DNA of 64,000 bases. Origin: Turbatrix aceti. Lineage: Eukaryota; Nematoda; Chromadorea; Rhabditida; Panagrolaimidae. Positions 10,604 to 21,441 of this stretch are shown one piece after another (within the stretch, counting starts at the first letter, position 1; the number at the start of each line of letters is the position of its first letter). A program made the position numbers and the translations under genes. Location: NCBI GenBank assembly GCA_963969345.1, contig OZ017767.1, positions 1,488,001 to 1,552,000 of the forward strand, given 5' to 3'. The notes under the pieces are model-generated. The model saw only the letters and a program-made list of their open reading frames with translations, made no database searches and had not been told where the DNA came from.

Positions 10604-13600
10604 TCAAATTGTTGAATTTGTGATACTAAATTTCGCACTAAACCGCCGTCTGAACAGGGTGTAGAGGGCGGTGGTGGCGATGAGGAGTGTGACGATGTTG
10701 CAGACCACCAGGATGACGAACGCGATCTTCCCGTAGCCTTCGTCTCCCGAGCACGTGGGGAGCGGTGGCTGGGTTGCTGAAAAAGATTTCAGTTATGCCC
10801 TGGGGGCTCAAAGGGGGATTTTTAAAGAGATCATTTTTGTGGAAATCCACGGGCCCGTGGCTCAGTGGTAGAGCGCCCGCTTAGCATGCGGGAGGTCCGG
10901 GGTTCAATTCCCCGCGGGTCCAGTACAACTTTTTGCCGCCGGTGAAAAACTTACGATCGGTTGATAATGGAGCGAAGGTTGCGGTGACATGTATGGGATG
11001 TTGCGGCACGCCAGCGACCACAGCTCTGTTTTGATCTGGGAACCTGTCATCTTCCATGAGTGCCTTCAATTCTTCGTCGCTCATGGACTTTTCGATGACG
11101 CTGTCCTGCATCGGTTTGACTGAATCTGCTTCTGACTCTGCTTCCGCGGCGTCATCGTATTCGGGTTCCGTCCATCGCCGTTGCCCTTCTTCCTCGACGA
11201 TGACAGGGATCACTGGACTGGAGTTGGGTGGTTCATCTGTCAAGGCCATGTCTCTGGCGAAAGACTTGCTCTGGTCCACGTTGAGCTGATGAATGCTATT
11301 TCTGAGGCTGCTGAACCTTTTCTCTCTTAGCGTCCTTATTTGGGGTTCCTCGGTAACCGGACGGACGCCGCATTTTGGTGGTATGTCTTTACGGCATTCA
11401 GCGTCGGCCAGAGGACAAAGACGCAAGACGCAGTTGAAGTACATCTTGGTCGTGTCCGTGAACTTGAATGCCCTGCTTGTGGCGAAGGCGTAGTTGAAAC
11501 CCGGACCGTACATAATGTCGGAGATTATCGCAGGATCTTTGGAGCATCTGCAAAATTTAATTTATTGATAACATTTTTTGGTGCTGCTTTTTCAATTTTT
11601 TGTGTGCTACCGGGGCTCCCGGCTAGCTCGCGCTTCCTCGTAGATCCCGGACACTTCGTAGTAGACAATAGTTTATCCGTAGAATCTCTCGTACAACAAC
11701 CGTGGACAATCATACGTAAGACGATGACTCGATGACGACGACCGCTGCGTGTCCCCAACCGGGACGAGCGCGTGCCACGCGCGACCTGCCTGCTGCTACG
11801 CCCGCCGACCAGAATGATGACTTAGTGGTACCGGGACTGGTTGACCATTCTCCCAGGGACTGGTGAGCGAGCCACGAGCGCGAGGCAGAGAACGTGTGCG
11901 GCCACGAGGGAAGCGTGCGCCGGCAAGACAAGCAGATCGGCAGCGACCGATGACGCGAAGTCATCATTCTGGTCGGCGGGCGTAGCAGCAGGCAGGTCGC
12001 GCGTGGCACGCGCTCGTCCCGGTTGGGGACACGCAGCGGTCGTCGTCATCGGTCGCTGCCGATCTGCTTGTCTTGCCGGCGCACGCTTCCCTCGTGGCCG
12101 CACACGTTCTCTGCCTCGCGCTCGTGGCTCGCTCACCAGTCCCTGGGAGAATGGTCAACCAGTCCCGGTACCACTCCTTCCCCCAGCTGACCGTCGTCGC
12201 TGGATCCAACCGGATCCTGCGTCACGCGTCAGCTCAACTGAGCCGACCGGGACTGCGCCTGTAGTCGTCTTCGTCGCCTTTGACTTCCTTCGGTTCCTCG
12301 AACTTCACTCAACTGAGTGGATTTCATCCTGCTTGACCGCATGCTCAGCCACCTTCTTTCGGTGCCACCAGCAGTCAACCGCCATCCACAAAGGCCCCTT
12401 CTGGCTCGCTGGCCGAAGCTCTGCACTTCCATGAATGCGTTCTTCGTCTTTTGATGACTGCTGCGTAGCCAACTGGCCACCCATGTTGCCAGCCCGCATG
12501 CGATGCCGTCCACGTAAGGCCCTGGTGATAGTCACGTGACGGCGTGCCTTTCTCATTCTCTTGTTGCTTGCGTGCCCCTGTTGTCTCTGCTCGACAGGCC
12601 ATCGACGTACAGCAGGCCCCGCACGTTGCCTGCCGTTCATAAACTTCCTTGACGCGAACCCGGCCTCCTCAGATGAGGGTATCCCCTGCCAATTCTCTGC
12701 ATCCTGTGTCGCTGCCGTGCTGCCACCTGCCATTCTTGCAGTCCGCTTGCTTCCCGTATTGATCTCCCTGACCGGCGGCTTCTCTGGATATCCACAGCGG
12801 TGGCATGCCCGAAATTCTTCCATGACGTTTCTGCGTTCCGCTGCCTCTCTTTGCAGCACCTCACGCCAGTACAGTCTTGACGCCACTGCTCGCACTCGGA
12901 TTCCTTGCGGCTCAACTGAACTGTAACTGATGATGCAAGCCTGGACCGCCGTCGGCACTTCTCAAAGTCCGTCCATGCCTGACTGAATCACATCACAACT
13001 GCGACGTACTTGGCGCTTGCTGCTTCCATTCCACCAGCCAACTGGCCTGGTTTCTTCGTCGCCGCAAAATCAAAACATGGCGCGTTGCCTCAGCCATTCT
13101 TGATTGATTCTGGTCGCAGGCCAAGCCAACTGGCGTGACCTCGGGAGAGCGTCGTTGTCGTTGATCCTCGTTTCTTCTCTCCGCTGCGTGTTGCCGTAGT
13201 GCGTGTGCCGCGTCGCCGCCATCGATCGATCGTAGTCGTAGTCTCTTCTTCCGCGTAGCTCGAATCAGCACTCTCGTCACCATTTGCTACCGGGGCTCCC
13301 GGCTAGCTCGCGCTTCCTCGTAGATCCCGGACACTTCGTAGTAGACAATAGTTTATCCGTAGAATCTCTCGTACAACAACCGTGGACAATCATACGTAAG
13401 ACGATGACTCGATGACGACGACCGCTGCGTGTCCCCAACCGGGACGAGCGCGTGCCACGCGCGACCTGCCTGCTGCTACGCCCGCCGACCAGAATGATGA
13501 CTTCGCGTCATCGGTCGCTGCCGATCTGCTTGTCTTGCCGGCGCACGCTTCCCTCGTGGCCGCACACGTTCTCTGCCTCGCGCTCGTGGCTCGCTCACCA

Positions 13601-16600
13601 GTCCCTGGGAGAATGGTCAACCAGTCCCGGTACCATTGTGTCAACCCCAACTCACCCTTTTTCGTCAATTAACAAATATTTCTTGTCATTATTATCATGC
13701 ACGAAGCATTCCGACACTTTGACAGCAAAATTTTTGGCATCACATTTGAAGCCATGATAAACAGTATCTCCGACCGTAGCTATCCCAGCAGATGGTCCCG
13801 TAGCGTTGTTGAGGTGTATCGAATACCTGGAATAAAACGAATTGATTTTTATGTATATTTTTTGCATCATCACATACTCGCATTGCGGCGCATTTGATTC
13901 ACCAATTAGAAAAGATTTTGTGTATGGCGTAACTTGCATGACTGTGCCAACCGGTTCATTGACGGCATAATAGCGACATGCTATCGTGTACATTTCATCG
14001 TCTTCTGTCATCCGTGAGACATCGTGTGAAGCAACGATCGTAACATAATATTCGACGCCTTCTTTAGGATATCGCTGAAAACAGTGCAATGCAGCTTTTT
14101 CAAAATAAATGAAAAAACTTACCAAGCGTCTGGATTTTATGCCACATGGTAGGAATTTGAGGTCAACTTCAAATTTTGTGTTTTCTTGAAGCTGAAAATA
14201 TGCAAATTTTTACAAATTTATAGAAAATGCTTTATTTTGATAGCGCAATTTCTCTTCCCCGCTACACAGGCCCGACAAAATGCAGGGATGCACACCAAAA
14301 CCGCGGGGATGCAAAAATTCCGCGGGGATGCACACCAAAACCGCGGGGATGCTTTTTTTGGGTGTTTGAGGCTGAGATGCATCCCCGCGCTTTCTCGTTG
14401 CATCCCTGCATTACGCTTTTTGCAGGGATGCGAACGAAAAGCGCGGGGATGCGCACGAATGCTTGCCAAGTTCAAAAACATTTCTAAATTCGACGCCATT
14501 TTAAATAAAAAATCGCAACTCGATTTATAATTGACTTTTGCTTTCAAAAATTTTGGTACATATCAAGTAAATGTGTACCTTCAAATGACATATTTTATTT
14601 TTTTTTATTTTTTCAAATTTATCAAAATTGAAGGAGGTGTGGTAGAAAAATCACTGCGTGCGAACCAAACGAGCTGGAAACAAAATTGAAAGCAATTCTG
14701 AAGCCCAACAAAATTGTCTAACTTATTTTTGACAAAAAAGTATACCATGTCAACTTAGAAATGCCCAAAAAAAGGTTTCCAAAAAAAATTTCGAAGAAAA
14801 ATTAGGTTTTCGAAACTTTTTAGAACTTTGATCAAAAAACTGAGTACGTCATTGGATTCTGCGTTTATTTTCACGCCGGGTCCTATTTTTTCGTGAAAAT
14901 GCAATTTCAATGCGCTCCGCGCTGAATTTTTCCCTGAACCCTACTTTGTAAAAGTTTGGTGTCTGAAAACCAAAAAAAGTGGGGTTCAGAAGAACTTATG
15001 CACCGGCGCGCAGGAAAATAATAAAATTCTGAAACACGTGTCCCGAACGTAAAAGATACTGTAGAATTCGATTCTAATATTTGTTTTTTTATCGAAGTTC
15101 TAAAAAGTTCCGAAAATTAGGTTTTTCTTAGAAATTTAGATTTTTTAGAAACTTGGAAAGAATTGTGGAAAATGAGACTATTTTTAATGGATAGAAAATT
15201 TAGTTGTGCTTCAGAATCACTTTTAATTGGGTTTCTAAGTATAATTTCGTACGAGATATGATTTTTCTAGTACACCTCCTTCAATTTTGTCAAAAATGAA
15301 AATTTTTTGAAACATGAGTAGCACTGCTCGAAAGGCAATGTTCGAATCTTATTTGTCAAACTATAAAACACAAAGATACCTTGTCAGAAACTAATGTTTT
15401 CGAATTTTGAAATAAATTTCGTTCAATAAATTTTTACACTGCCGCAGTTTTGCGACTTTTCTTGTTTTGAGGAGTCTCAACGCGAATGTTTCGAACGAGC
15501 TCGCTCGTTTTGGCCAGTCCAAGAACTTTGTCATTTTTTCATTTTTCTGTCTGTTATTTTTTTTACGAATGTGTTGTAATCGTTGTTTTTTGGCGTGAAT
15601 TCTATTGTTTTTGTTTTAGGATTTTCCGGTAACAGCTTCCACGTGACTACACCCGATCGGCAACTCACCCCAAGCGATGATCCCTTTGCTGCTGCTGTCG
15701 GCGTAAGTTTTTTTTCAACTTTTCAAAGTTTTGGGGCATGATGACGACTTTTTTGAAAACCAACCAAGTTTTACCCGGTTTTTTACCTTTCTTTGCGATT
15801 GTATGATGAGTTCTTGCGATTTATTAGGTAGGATGGCGCTGCGACAGATGGGGTGCCAAGAATGGCTTCACAATCGCAGAAAATGGAAAAAAATTGGTTG
15901 AAAGGCAGTTGGCATGAAATTCAGGGGCATAAAAACTTTCGGGCTTCGTTATTGTTTTTACTCAAAGTTTCAGATGATGGTAATCCCCGCTTATCTTCAA
16001 ATTTACTGTACGTTTGAAGAAAAATTCGAAAAATGAACTAACTTTACTGATTTTAGGTAAACCGACTTCAAAGAAAAAGACCGTGTAAATCAACGTGTTC
16101 GGCCACGAAGAGCACGCATTCAACCACGTGAGTTATCCGGATTTCCAAAAATCATGATTTACTTGAATCTACTTTTAGATCATTGCCGTTTTCACATCTT
16201 ATTTGAATGCCGAACTGAATGCCTGACACCGACGTCGTTCTCCCCAACAACTTTGGGTGCCCAGCAGCTTCGCCTAATCAACTCCAGCCAACAGAAGAAG
16301 CTAACAGTCCGGCACGAAAACGGGACAGAAGCCCTGCGGTTAGGCCTTCTGGAGAGATAAGAAAGTTATCAGCGGCCTCTGCAACATCTCGACATCACGA
16401 GCAATTTTTTTTTCTTTTTTGTAGTTCTGAATAATAATTTTGTATTGTAAAAAAATTAATGGATTCTTATATTATTAAATAAATTGAGCTAAAAATCAGC
16501 CGATAATGGGGGGGGCAAAACAATAATCAGTGCATGCATCCCCGCGGTTTCGGTGTGCATCCCCGCGGTTTCGGTGTGCATCCCCGCATTTCAGCAGGCG

Positions 16601-17448
16601 TGCAGCATGGGGAAATGCAGGGATGCTCGACCAAAGCGCGGGGATGCTGGACAAAAGCGCGGGGATGTTCGACAAAAGCGCAGGGATGGTTGGGGTGACT
16701 CCATCCCTGCGGTTTTGGTGTGCATCCCTGCATTTTGTCGGGCCTGTGTAACGGATGGTTTCTTGTTAGTGTGCGATCGCAGGGCTGCTGGAAAATATTT
16801 CAATCATGCCCTGGGGGCTCAAAGGGGGATTTTTAAAGAGATCATTTTTGCGGAAATCCACGGGCCCGTGGCTCAGTGGTAGAGCGCCCGCTTAGCATGC
16901 GGGAGGTCCGGGGTTCAATTCCCCGCGGGTCCAGTATAACTTTTTGCCGCCGGTCGATTTGCAATCGGTAAAGTGCCGGAGGTAAACTTTTTGCAGTGCA
17001 ATAAACGTAAACTCACATATCTGACTCCTTCTACGCATCCGGGATCATCTTCTGATCTTGATGCGAAAAGTCGACCGGTAAAAAGTGATGGTCCAATGAA
17101 CCGGATCCCCATAGTCCGATCCGAGCAGATCACTTGTGGCTGTGCTAAAAAAATAAATATTTTTAAACTAAGAAAATGTTAAAAAAAACTGCCCGTCTGA
17201 ATATTTGATTAAAAAGATACCAAAATGATAATTTGAATTTTTATAGCATTTACAAAAAATCTATAATCCGGTTGATCCGGTTGACTAGATTTTTTCCCAT
17301 AGAAAGAATTGTATATAAAGATTTAATTTAATTTTGTCTTACGTCTTATAGATTGGGTGTACGGCACATTTCTCACGCCTCCAGCAATTTTGCGATAGCT
17401 ATGACTTTCTTCGCTGTCTTTGTACAACCTGGACCATCTAGGCATGTT
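10604..17448 (-). CDS. ZP-domain transmembrane protein
   Basis: Exons on - (high to low): 17448-17377 (tentative), 17139-17017, 14191-14123, 14074-13878, 13826-13656, 11547-10955 and 10776-10604. Phases agree and the total is 465 residues plus stop; the 5' end and signal peptide were not found. The ZP module starts at VICSDRTMGIRF and continues through FTGRLFASRSEDDPGC, LPCGIKSRR, VGDTVYHGFKC and DEKGCSKDP. It ends near RAFKFTDTTKMYFNCVLRLC, with the cysteine pattern of ZP-N plus ZP-C. An acidic/Ser-rich tail follows, then CSGDEGYGKI, one membrane helix (FVILVVCNIVTLLIATTALY) and a basic stop-transfer. ZP proteins polymerise on apical surfaces or in cuticle. Two introns are swollen by insertions (an LTR element and a TIR element), and two hold tRNA-Ala genes. 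Confidence 0.82.
10851..10922 (+). tRNA. tRNA-Ala(AGC), copy A
   Basis: The 72-nt cloverleaf has acceptor strands GGGCCCG and CGGGTCC, with a G3:U70 wobble pair, the known alanine identity element. The D arm is GCTCAGTGGTAGAGC. The anticodon stem is CCCGC/GCGGG around loop TTAGCAT (anticodon AGC). The T arm is CGGGG-TTCAATT-CCCCG. Both internal Pol III boxes are present (TGGCTCAGTGG and GGTTCAATTCC), and a T5 terminator lies at 10930-10934. The gene lies in the last intron of the ZP gene, on the opposite strand. No CCA is encoded. Confidence 0.95.
11605..12173 (-). repeat. 3' LTR with inverted internal insertion
   Basis: Bases 11605-11823 match the first 219 bp of the intact LTR. Bases 11826-12051 are then a reverse complement of the LTR's last two thirds, starting TGGTACCGGG and ending at GTCGTCATCG. 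Bases 12045-12173 resume the LTR tail in normal orientation. The resumption point shares GTCATCGGTCG with the normal LTR, consistent with a template switch at microhomology. The result is an LTR containing its own hairpin. Confidence 0.8.
12174..12184 (-). promoter_or_regulatory. Polypurine tract of LTR element
   Basis: On - the tract GGGGGAAGGAG sits directly before the 3' LTR start TGGTACC. That is where the plus-strand primer of an LTR retroelement belongs, and it fixes the element's orientation. Confidence 0.7.
13260..13282 (-). promoter_or_regulatory. Primer-binding site of LTR element
   Basis: On -, two bases after the 5' LTR end, the sequence begins TGGTGACGAGAG and continues to TTCGA. 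It is complementary to a tRNA 3' end: CCA, then acceptor strand TCTCGTC, then a T-loop-like segment. The acceptor resembles tRNA-Ser(GCT) of animals from memory; the exact primer tRNA is not established. Confidence 0.6.
13285..13635 (-). repeat. 5' LTR, intact
   Basis: A 351-bp LTR with short inverted ends (TACCGGG/CCCGGTA inside TG...CA). The first 219 bp match the other LTR closely by eye, which suggests a young insertion. It adjoins the TTGTG target duplication on its outer side. Confidence 0.8.
14280..14465. repeat. GCGGGGATGC minisatellite, left
   Basis: About seven copies of GC(G/A)GGGATGC, several followed by ACACCAAAACC, with orientation flipping near 14380. The array belongs to the subterminal part of the TIR element and mirrors the one at its right end. 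Confidence 0.8.
16530..16715. repeat. GCGGGGATGC minisatellite, right
   Basis: The unit GCATCCCCGC with GGTTTCGGTGT spacers occurs three times. After an orientation switch near 16600 it is followed by four GCGGGGATG units with GACAAAAGC spacers. It is the counterpart of the array at 14280 and lies just inside the right terminal repeat. Confidence 0.8.
16783..16954 (+). repeat. tRNA-Ala cassette, copy B
   Basis: About 170 bp matching the last ZP intron almost end to end, from the acceptor-side sequence (ATGCCCTGGGGGCTCAAAGG) through the tRNA to TTTTTGCCGCCGGT. It starts about 30 bp outside the TIR element and lies in another intron of the same ZP gene, in the same relative orientation as copy A. 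No flanking ZP exon is included, so here only intron sequence was copied. Confidence 0.85.
16862..16933 (+). tRNA. tRNA-Ala(AGC), copy B
   Basis: Identical over all 72 nt to copy A, with the same G3:U70 pair, anticodon AGC, intact A and B boxes and T5 terminator just downstream (AACTTTTTGCC). It is nested antisense in the ZP intron between exons 17139-17017 and 14191-14123. Confidence 0.95.
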
Positions 17449-18654
17449 CTGAAATTCGATAGATTCAAAAAAAATACAAAAAAGCAATTTAACTTACAAA
17501 ATTGAATGCAGAAACTGTAGAAATTACTAATAAACATGGTAAAAACATGTCTGACTGAAAAATAGTGGCACTTGAAAAAGTTGGAGTGAAAAAAAAATTG
17601 ATTCAAACAATTTTTCTACAAAAAAACAGTTCACTTCGCGCCCGTGTATAAAAAATAGAGAACAAGGCTCTCATAAAAAATATGGAATTTAGAGGCCCCT
17701 TTTTTTCGACTGAAGAAAACGAAACATTTCAGTGAGATAAGTTTGTATGTACAATGGATCGGTTACATGCATGCAGCCTTCTCCCTCGCAGGTTGTTATT
17801 CAAATATGGTTTACACGTTTTTAAACCTCTCTTCTAAATAAATACATATATGTATTTTTATAATATCTGTTTTTCTTGGAGTTCCCAGCGGTACAAAAGA
17901 GATGACCGAAAAAAGGGTACTTGAAAAACAACCGAAGAAGAGGAGAGGAGGGGGATCACAGACGGCGTTGCTGGACATGGGGCGCCGAAGTGTCTTTGAC
18001 GACAACGCCGATGGTGTACATAAATATGAAATACAGACGTACGGGACCACTGTGATCTTGAAAACAGGTGAACAATTTATTTTCACGCAGATTAAAAAAA
18101 AATCAAGACGTTATAAAACATGTAAAAAATATAATATAATCGTATAAAAATAGAAAATGAAAATAACTGCTAACCTACACCCCTCCCAGATCTTTTAAAA
18201 CCATCTCAAACTCCCATAATTCGGTCAGTTAATCCATTAAATACATAAATCTGACACAAAATCGTAAAATAAAAAATAATTAATTACATTTGCGTTAAAT
18301 TAATTAATAAATAATTATGTATGATCACATTTATTTTGATCACCTGCCAAAAGATGACACTTGTTTTTTTTCTTAAACCTCAAATCTATAAAACGTTATT
18401 ACGATCGTTTCCGCGCCTCATTCAGCAGGAAGCAAATAAATAGATATCCAAGACACAGACATCATTCATAACGCAAACTGACTGTTCTAAATTTAACACA
18501 CACCTCATTTTACACGAGACACAAGACAATATCATTTTTTGTCTTCTGGAGAACAAAAAAGGTCTCTTTTTTAATTAAAAGTTTGTCGGTGGTGACGAAA
18601 ACAACAGACTGGCGTTCTAAGGAAAAAGAAGGACATAAGCAATCACATTCGTGT

Positions 18655-18715
18655 TCATACATACATATAAATCGTTTAATTCATACATACATATAAATCG
18701 TTCATACATACATAC
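18655..18715. repeat. CATA-type microsatellite
   Basis: Repeats of TTCATACATACATATAAATCG, about three imperfect copies. Simple tandem repeat with no adjacent gene. Confidence 0.7.
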
Positions 18716-19911
18716 AAAGCTATGGACCATGTCATTTCCTTGCCTTTTTTTGGTGTAGTCCGACTTCTGATACAAATATGTATGTATGACTGCAAGCAGA
18801 GTTTCGTCGGAAACTAATTATTTGTAAGTCCAAGTTATGTGGAGCAAAAACGCATGCACGCAGCAAATTTCTGAATGAAGTCAGAATTTATGATTCCGAC
18901 GTCGGTGAAAAATGAAACTTTGTTCTCATTAAAGAATTAAAGAATTAGGCTTTAAAAAATTAAAAAAATGCGGAAGCTTTCGAAAAATTTTAATACTTGA
19001 AAAATATATTTTAGAAGCAACTGACAAAATTTTTTCAACACATCGGCAGTTGATCTATTATAATAAAATTTGTTTCACATAAGAAAAAAAACATTTTATG
19101 ACATCATGGAAAAAAATGACAGATCCGTATGGTTTTTCACAAACCGATGAACATATCCATATATTATGTTACATCTTTGGGGTCTGATATCATACATAAG
19201 ACACTTGAAAAGAAATATCGTGACATGGGCGCAATAAAAACTCTATAAACAGAAGTTTCAGCTCACATATACTATCATAAGTCACGGTAACAATGTCGTG
19301 AAGGTCATAAAAACACGTCGAAAACATCAGAAAAAAAATGATAAATCAAAAAAAACTGATTAATTTTTTTAAGCATCAGCGTATTTATTTCGGCGCTAAA
19401 CATTTCTGAATCACGTTTGAAATCGGCTGTAACTTTCAAAAAGTGTTACAAATGAAAATGCTGAAACCCAATTCGTAAGAGAAATTAATTACCCAGGAAG
19501 AGTAGGTGGAGGCACCCGCATGAAAAATTGGCGCTCGTTTAAAAAAAATGCACTACTGCTAAAGTTAACAATTTTTACGGCGCGTCACGGAGGGCAATTT
19601 TCATAAAGAAGCAAGGAAGTGAGGGGGTGCTTGCTGAAAGTCGGGGGGATTCACATTTTTTCCGATTCAGTGAATTGTTTCATTTTATTTTACAGTAGGG
19701 TTCAGAAGTTTGAAGACAGAGGTGAATAATCTGTCAGAAAAATTATTGTCAAAAGTTTATGACGAAATTTTAAAGATTTTAAAATATTTTATTTAAAAAA
19801 TTAAAACTATTTTTTTCAGTATAAAAAAAATTGTAAATATGCTACGTTTTTTGTTGACATTTTTTTCCAAAAACTTTTCAATTCAAATTTTTCTAAAAAT
19901 GAAAAAAAAAC

Positions 19912-19958
19912 AATTAGAAATTCAAATGAAAAAAATGAACACATTTGAATTTCTAATT
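19912..19958. repeat. Perfect 17-bp hairpin
   Basis: AATTAGAAATTCAAATG and its exact reverse complement are separated by 13 bp. It is too AT-rich to call a functional RNA and is recorded as a structural motif. Confidence 0.6.
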
Positions 19959-20880
19959 TACAATTTTTTACACAAAAATAATAAATTTTGTTAGCATTTT
20001 TTCATAAATAATCGCGAGGTCATTTTGGAATTTTGGATTGCAAAAAAAACTATGAATCATCTAACATTTTTTTGGAGCGTCAAATGCAACGGATATTTAT
20101 TACATTTTCATATCTGTCGGCAAAAAAACACTACGGATATTATCCAAAATCCGTTAGCGTATTTCATTCACGGATCGAAGAAAGTGTTATGACACGGATC
20201 TTATATAGAAAATCATTTTTGCGTGATTAATACGGTCACTTCCAAAAGGGGATATACATAAAAATCTGAGACAAAAAACTATAACACCATTTCACTTCAT
20301 CCGTCGTCGCAGAGTTATGATAGTGAACGTTGCTTTTCCTCATGGTGGTTTGGAAGAAGGAGTTTATGGTTGACGGCAGACCCCTCAAAAAAACCTGTAA
20401 ATTGTCAATTGCGCAAAAATAACGTCTATGATGCAAAAAAACATCTGGGAAAAAAACCTCAAATGATTTCTTTTTTTAGAACCATAATCCGCCAATTTTC
20501 CGGTCCTAAAAGGGAATTCACATAAAAGTGAATTCGGCGGGGACAAAAACACACACACGTTTACATTGTTTTATACGCACTCAAATAAATGCCTATCAGG
20601 TTTGTGTTTTTTTGTTACCACCACCCCTCCCCTTATCATTGTATACGGTAACGGGCAGAAAAATAAATGATAATTAACGCTCGCCTCCTTCCCAAAAGAA
20701 TTTGGATGCAAAAAAATTAATAAGGGTACCGGTATAATTTACAGGAGCAATTATGCAACTTCATGCGAGATGCATTTTGCGGAAAAATTAACAGGACTGA
20801 AAAACCGAACAAGACTTCAATAAACAGAGAAAAAAAATTAAATGTGACTGAAAATCAAAGCTTCAGGTTCAGCAACTCGA

Positions 20881-21441
20881 AAATACGATGACGCCTCGGA
20901 AGCAGAGTCAGAAGCTGATTCAGTCAAACCGATGCAGGACAGCGTCATCGAAAAGTCCATGAGCGACGAAGAATTGAAGGCACTCATGGAAGACAACAGG
21001 TTCCCAGATCAAAACAGAGCTGTGTTCGCTGGCGTGCCGCTACATCCCATACCTGTCACCGCAACCTTCGCTCCTTTATCAACCGATCGTAAGTTTTCCA
21101 CCGGCGGCAAAAAGTTATACTGGACCCGCGGGGAATTGAACCCCGGACCTCCCGCATGCTAAGCGGGCGCTCTACCACTGAGCCACGGGCCCGTGGATTT
21201 CCACAAAAATGATCTCTTTAAAAATCCCCCTTTGAGCCCCCAGGGCATAACTGAAATCTTTTTCAGCAACCCAGCCACCGCTCCCCACGTGCTCGGGAGA
21301 CGAAGGCTACGGGAAGATCGCGTTCGTCATCCTGGTGGTCTGCAACATCGTCACACTCCTCATCGCCACCACCGCCCTCTACACCCTGTTCAGACGGCGG
21401 TTTAGTGCGAAATTTAGTATCACAAATTCAACAATTTGATG
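20881..21441 (+). pseudogene. Detached ZP-gene 3' end with tRNA, copy C
   Basis: About 560 bp copying the ZP gene from the acidic tail (KYDDASEAESEADS) through the last intron, with its tRNA, to the stop after the membrane helix. It is inverted relative to the real gene and close to identical by eye (KALMEDNRFPDQNRAVFAG here, KALMEDDRFPDQNRAVVAG in the gene). The intron is retained with good splice sites (CGATC/GTAAG and TTTTTCAG), so the copy arose through DNA, not a spliced RNA. No ZP module, signal peptide or upstream exon is attached. Probably non-functional, although the frame is still open. Confidence 0.8.
21121..21192 (-). tRNA. tRNA-Ala(AGC), copy C
   Basis: All 72 nt are identical to copies A, B and D. 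The downstream T5 terminator is kept (AAAAAGTTATAC on +). It lies antisense to the ZP fragment around it, as in the parent gene. Confidence 0.95.

Larger units (their letters stand above)
11605..13635 (-). mobile_element. Non-autonomous LTR retroelement
   Basis: The element runs TGCTACCGGG...CCCGGTACCA, flanked by a 5-bp direct duplication TTGTG (11600-11604 and 13636-13640). The intact 351-bp LTR is 13285-13635; the other LTR (11605-12173) is rearranged. Read on -, a tRNA-primer-like site follows the 5' LTR and a purine tract precedes the 3' LTR, so the element lies in the same orientation as its host ZP gene. The 1.1-kb interior is GC-rich and has only short disjoint frames, with no recognisable gag, protease, reverse transcriptase or integrase. 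It therefore resembles a TRIM/LARD-type element mobilised in trans. The 5-bp duplication fits Gypsy or BEL/Pao families; the family cannot be fixed here. It sits wholly in a ZP intron. Confidence 0.85.
14265..16748. mobile_element. TIR transposon with minisatellite ends
   Basis: The ends are inverted repeats of at least 40 bp, starting CACAGGCCCGACAAAATGCA, and flanked by TA on both sides (14263-14264 and 16749-16750), the probable target duplication. Just inside each end lie arrays of a GCGGGGATGC unit with variable spacers (14290-14460 and 16530-16710), in opposite orientation. The interior holds an imperfect palindrome at about 14620-15300 and no transposase frame. It is therefore non-autonomous, and it occupies most of a ZP-gene intron. 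TA duplication suggests a Tc/mariner-like or similar source, but the end sequence does not let me assign it. Confidence 0.75.
17449..20880. other. Mostly non-coding region
   Basis: AT-rich DNA upstream of the ZP gene; its promoter and any first exon should lie here but I could not identify them. A frame at about 17893-18067 (+) ends in a plausible donor (AAAACAG/GTGAAC) and reads as a lysine-rich then DNADGVHKYEIQTYGTTV segment. It could equally be a minus-strand frame, and I leave it uncalled. CATACATACATATAAATCG repeats lie at 18655-18715. A perfect 17-bp hairpin lies at 19912-19958. Confidence 0.35.

Noticed and set aside
12305..13283. Long frames in the LTR element read as genes
   Set aside because: They are disjoint, overlap in several frames on both strands because of GC bias, and show no gag, protease, RT or integrase motif.
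14280..16715. CRISPR-like array of short repeats with spacers
   Set aside because: Repeat units are 9-10 bp, orientation flips, spacers are similar, and the genome is eukaryotic with spliceosomal introns.
14186..16882. Frames through the GCGGGGATGC arrays
   Set aside because: Periodic translations of a minisatellite on both strands; no conserved protein.
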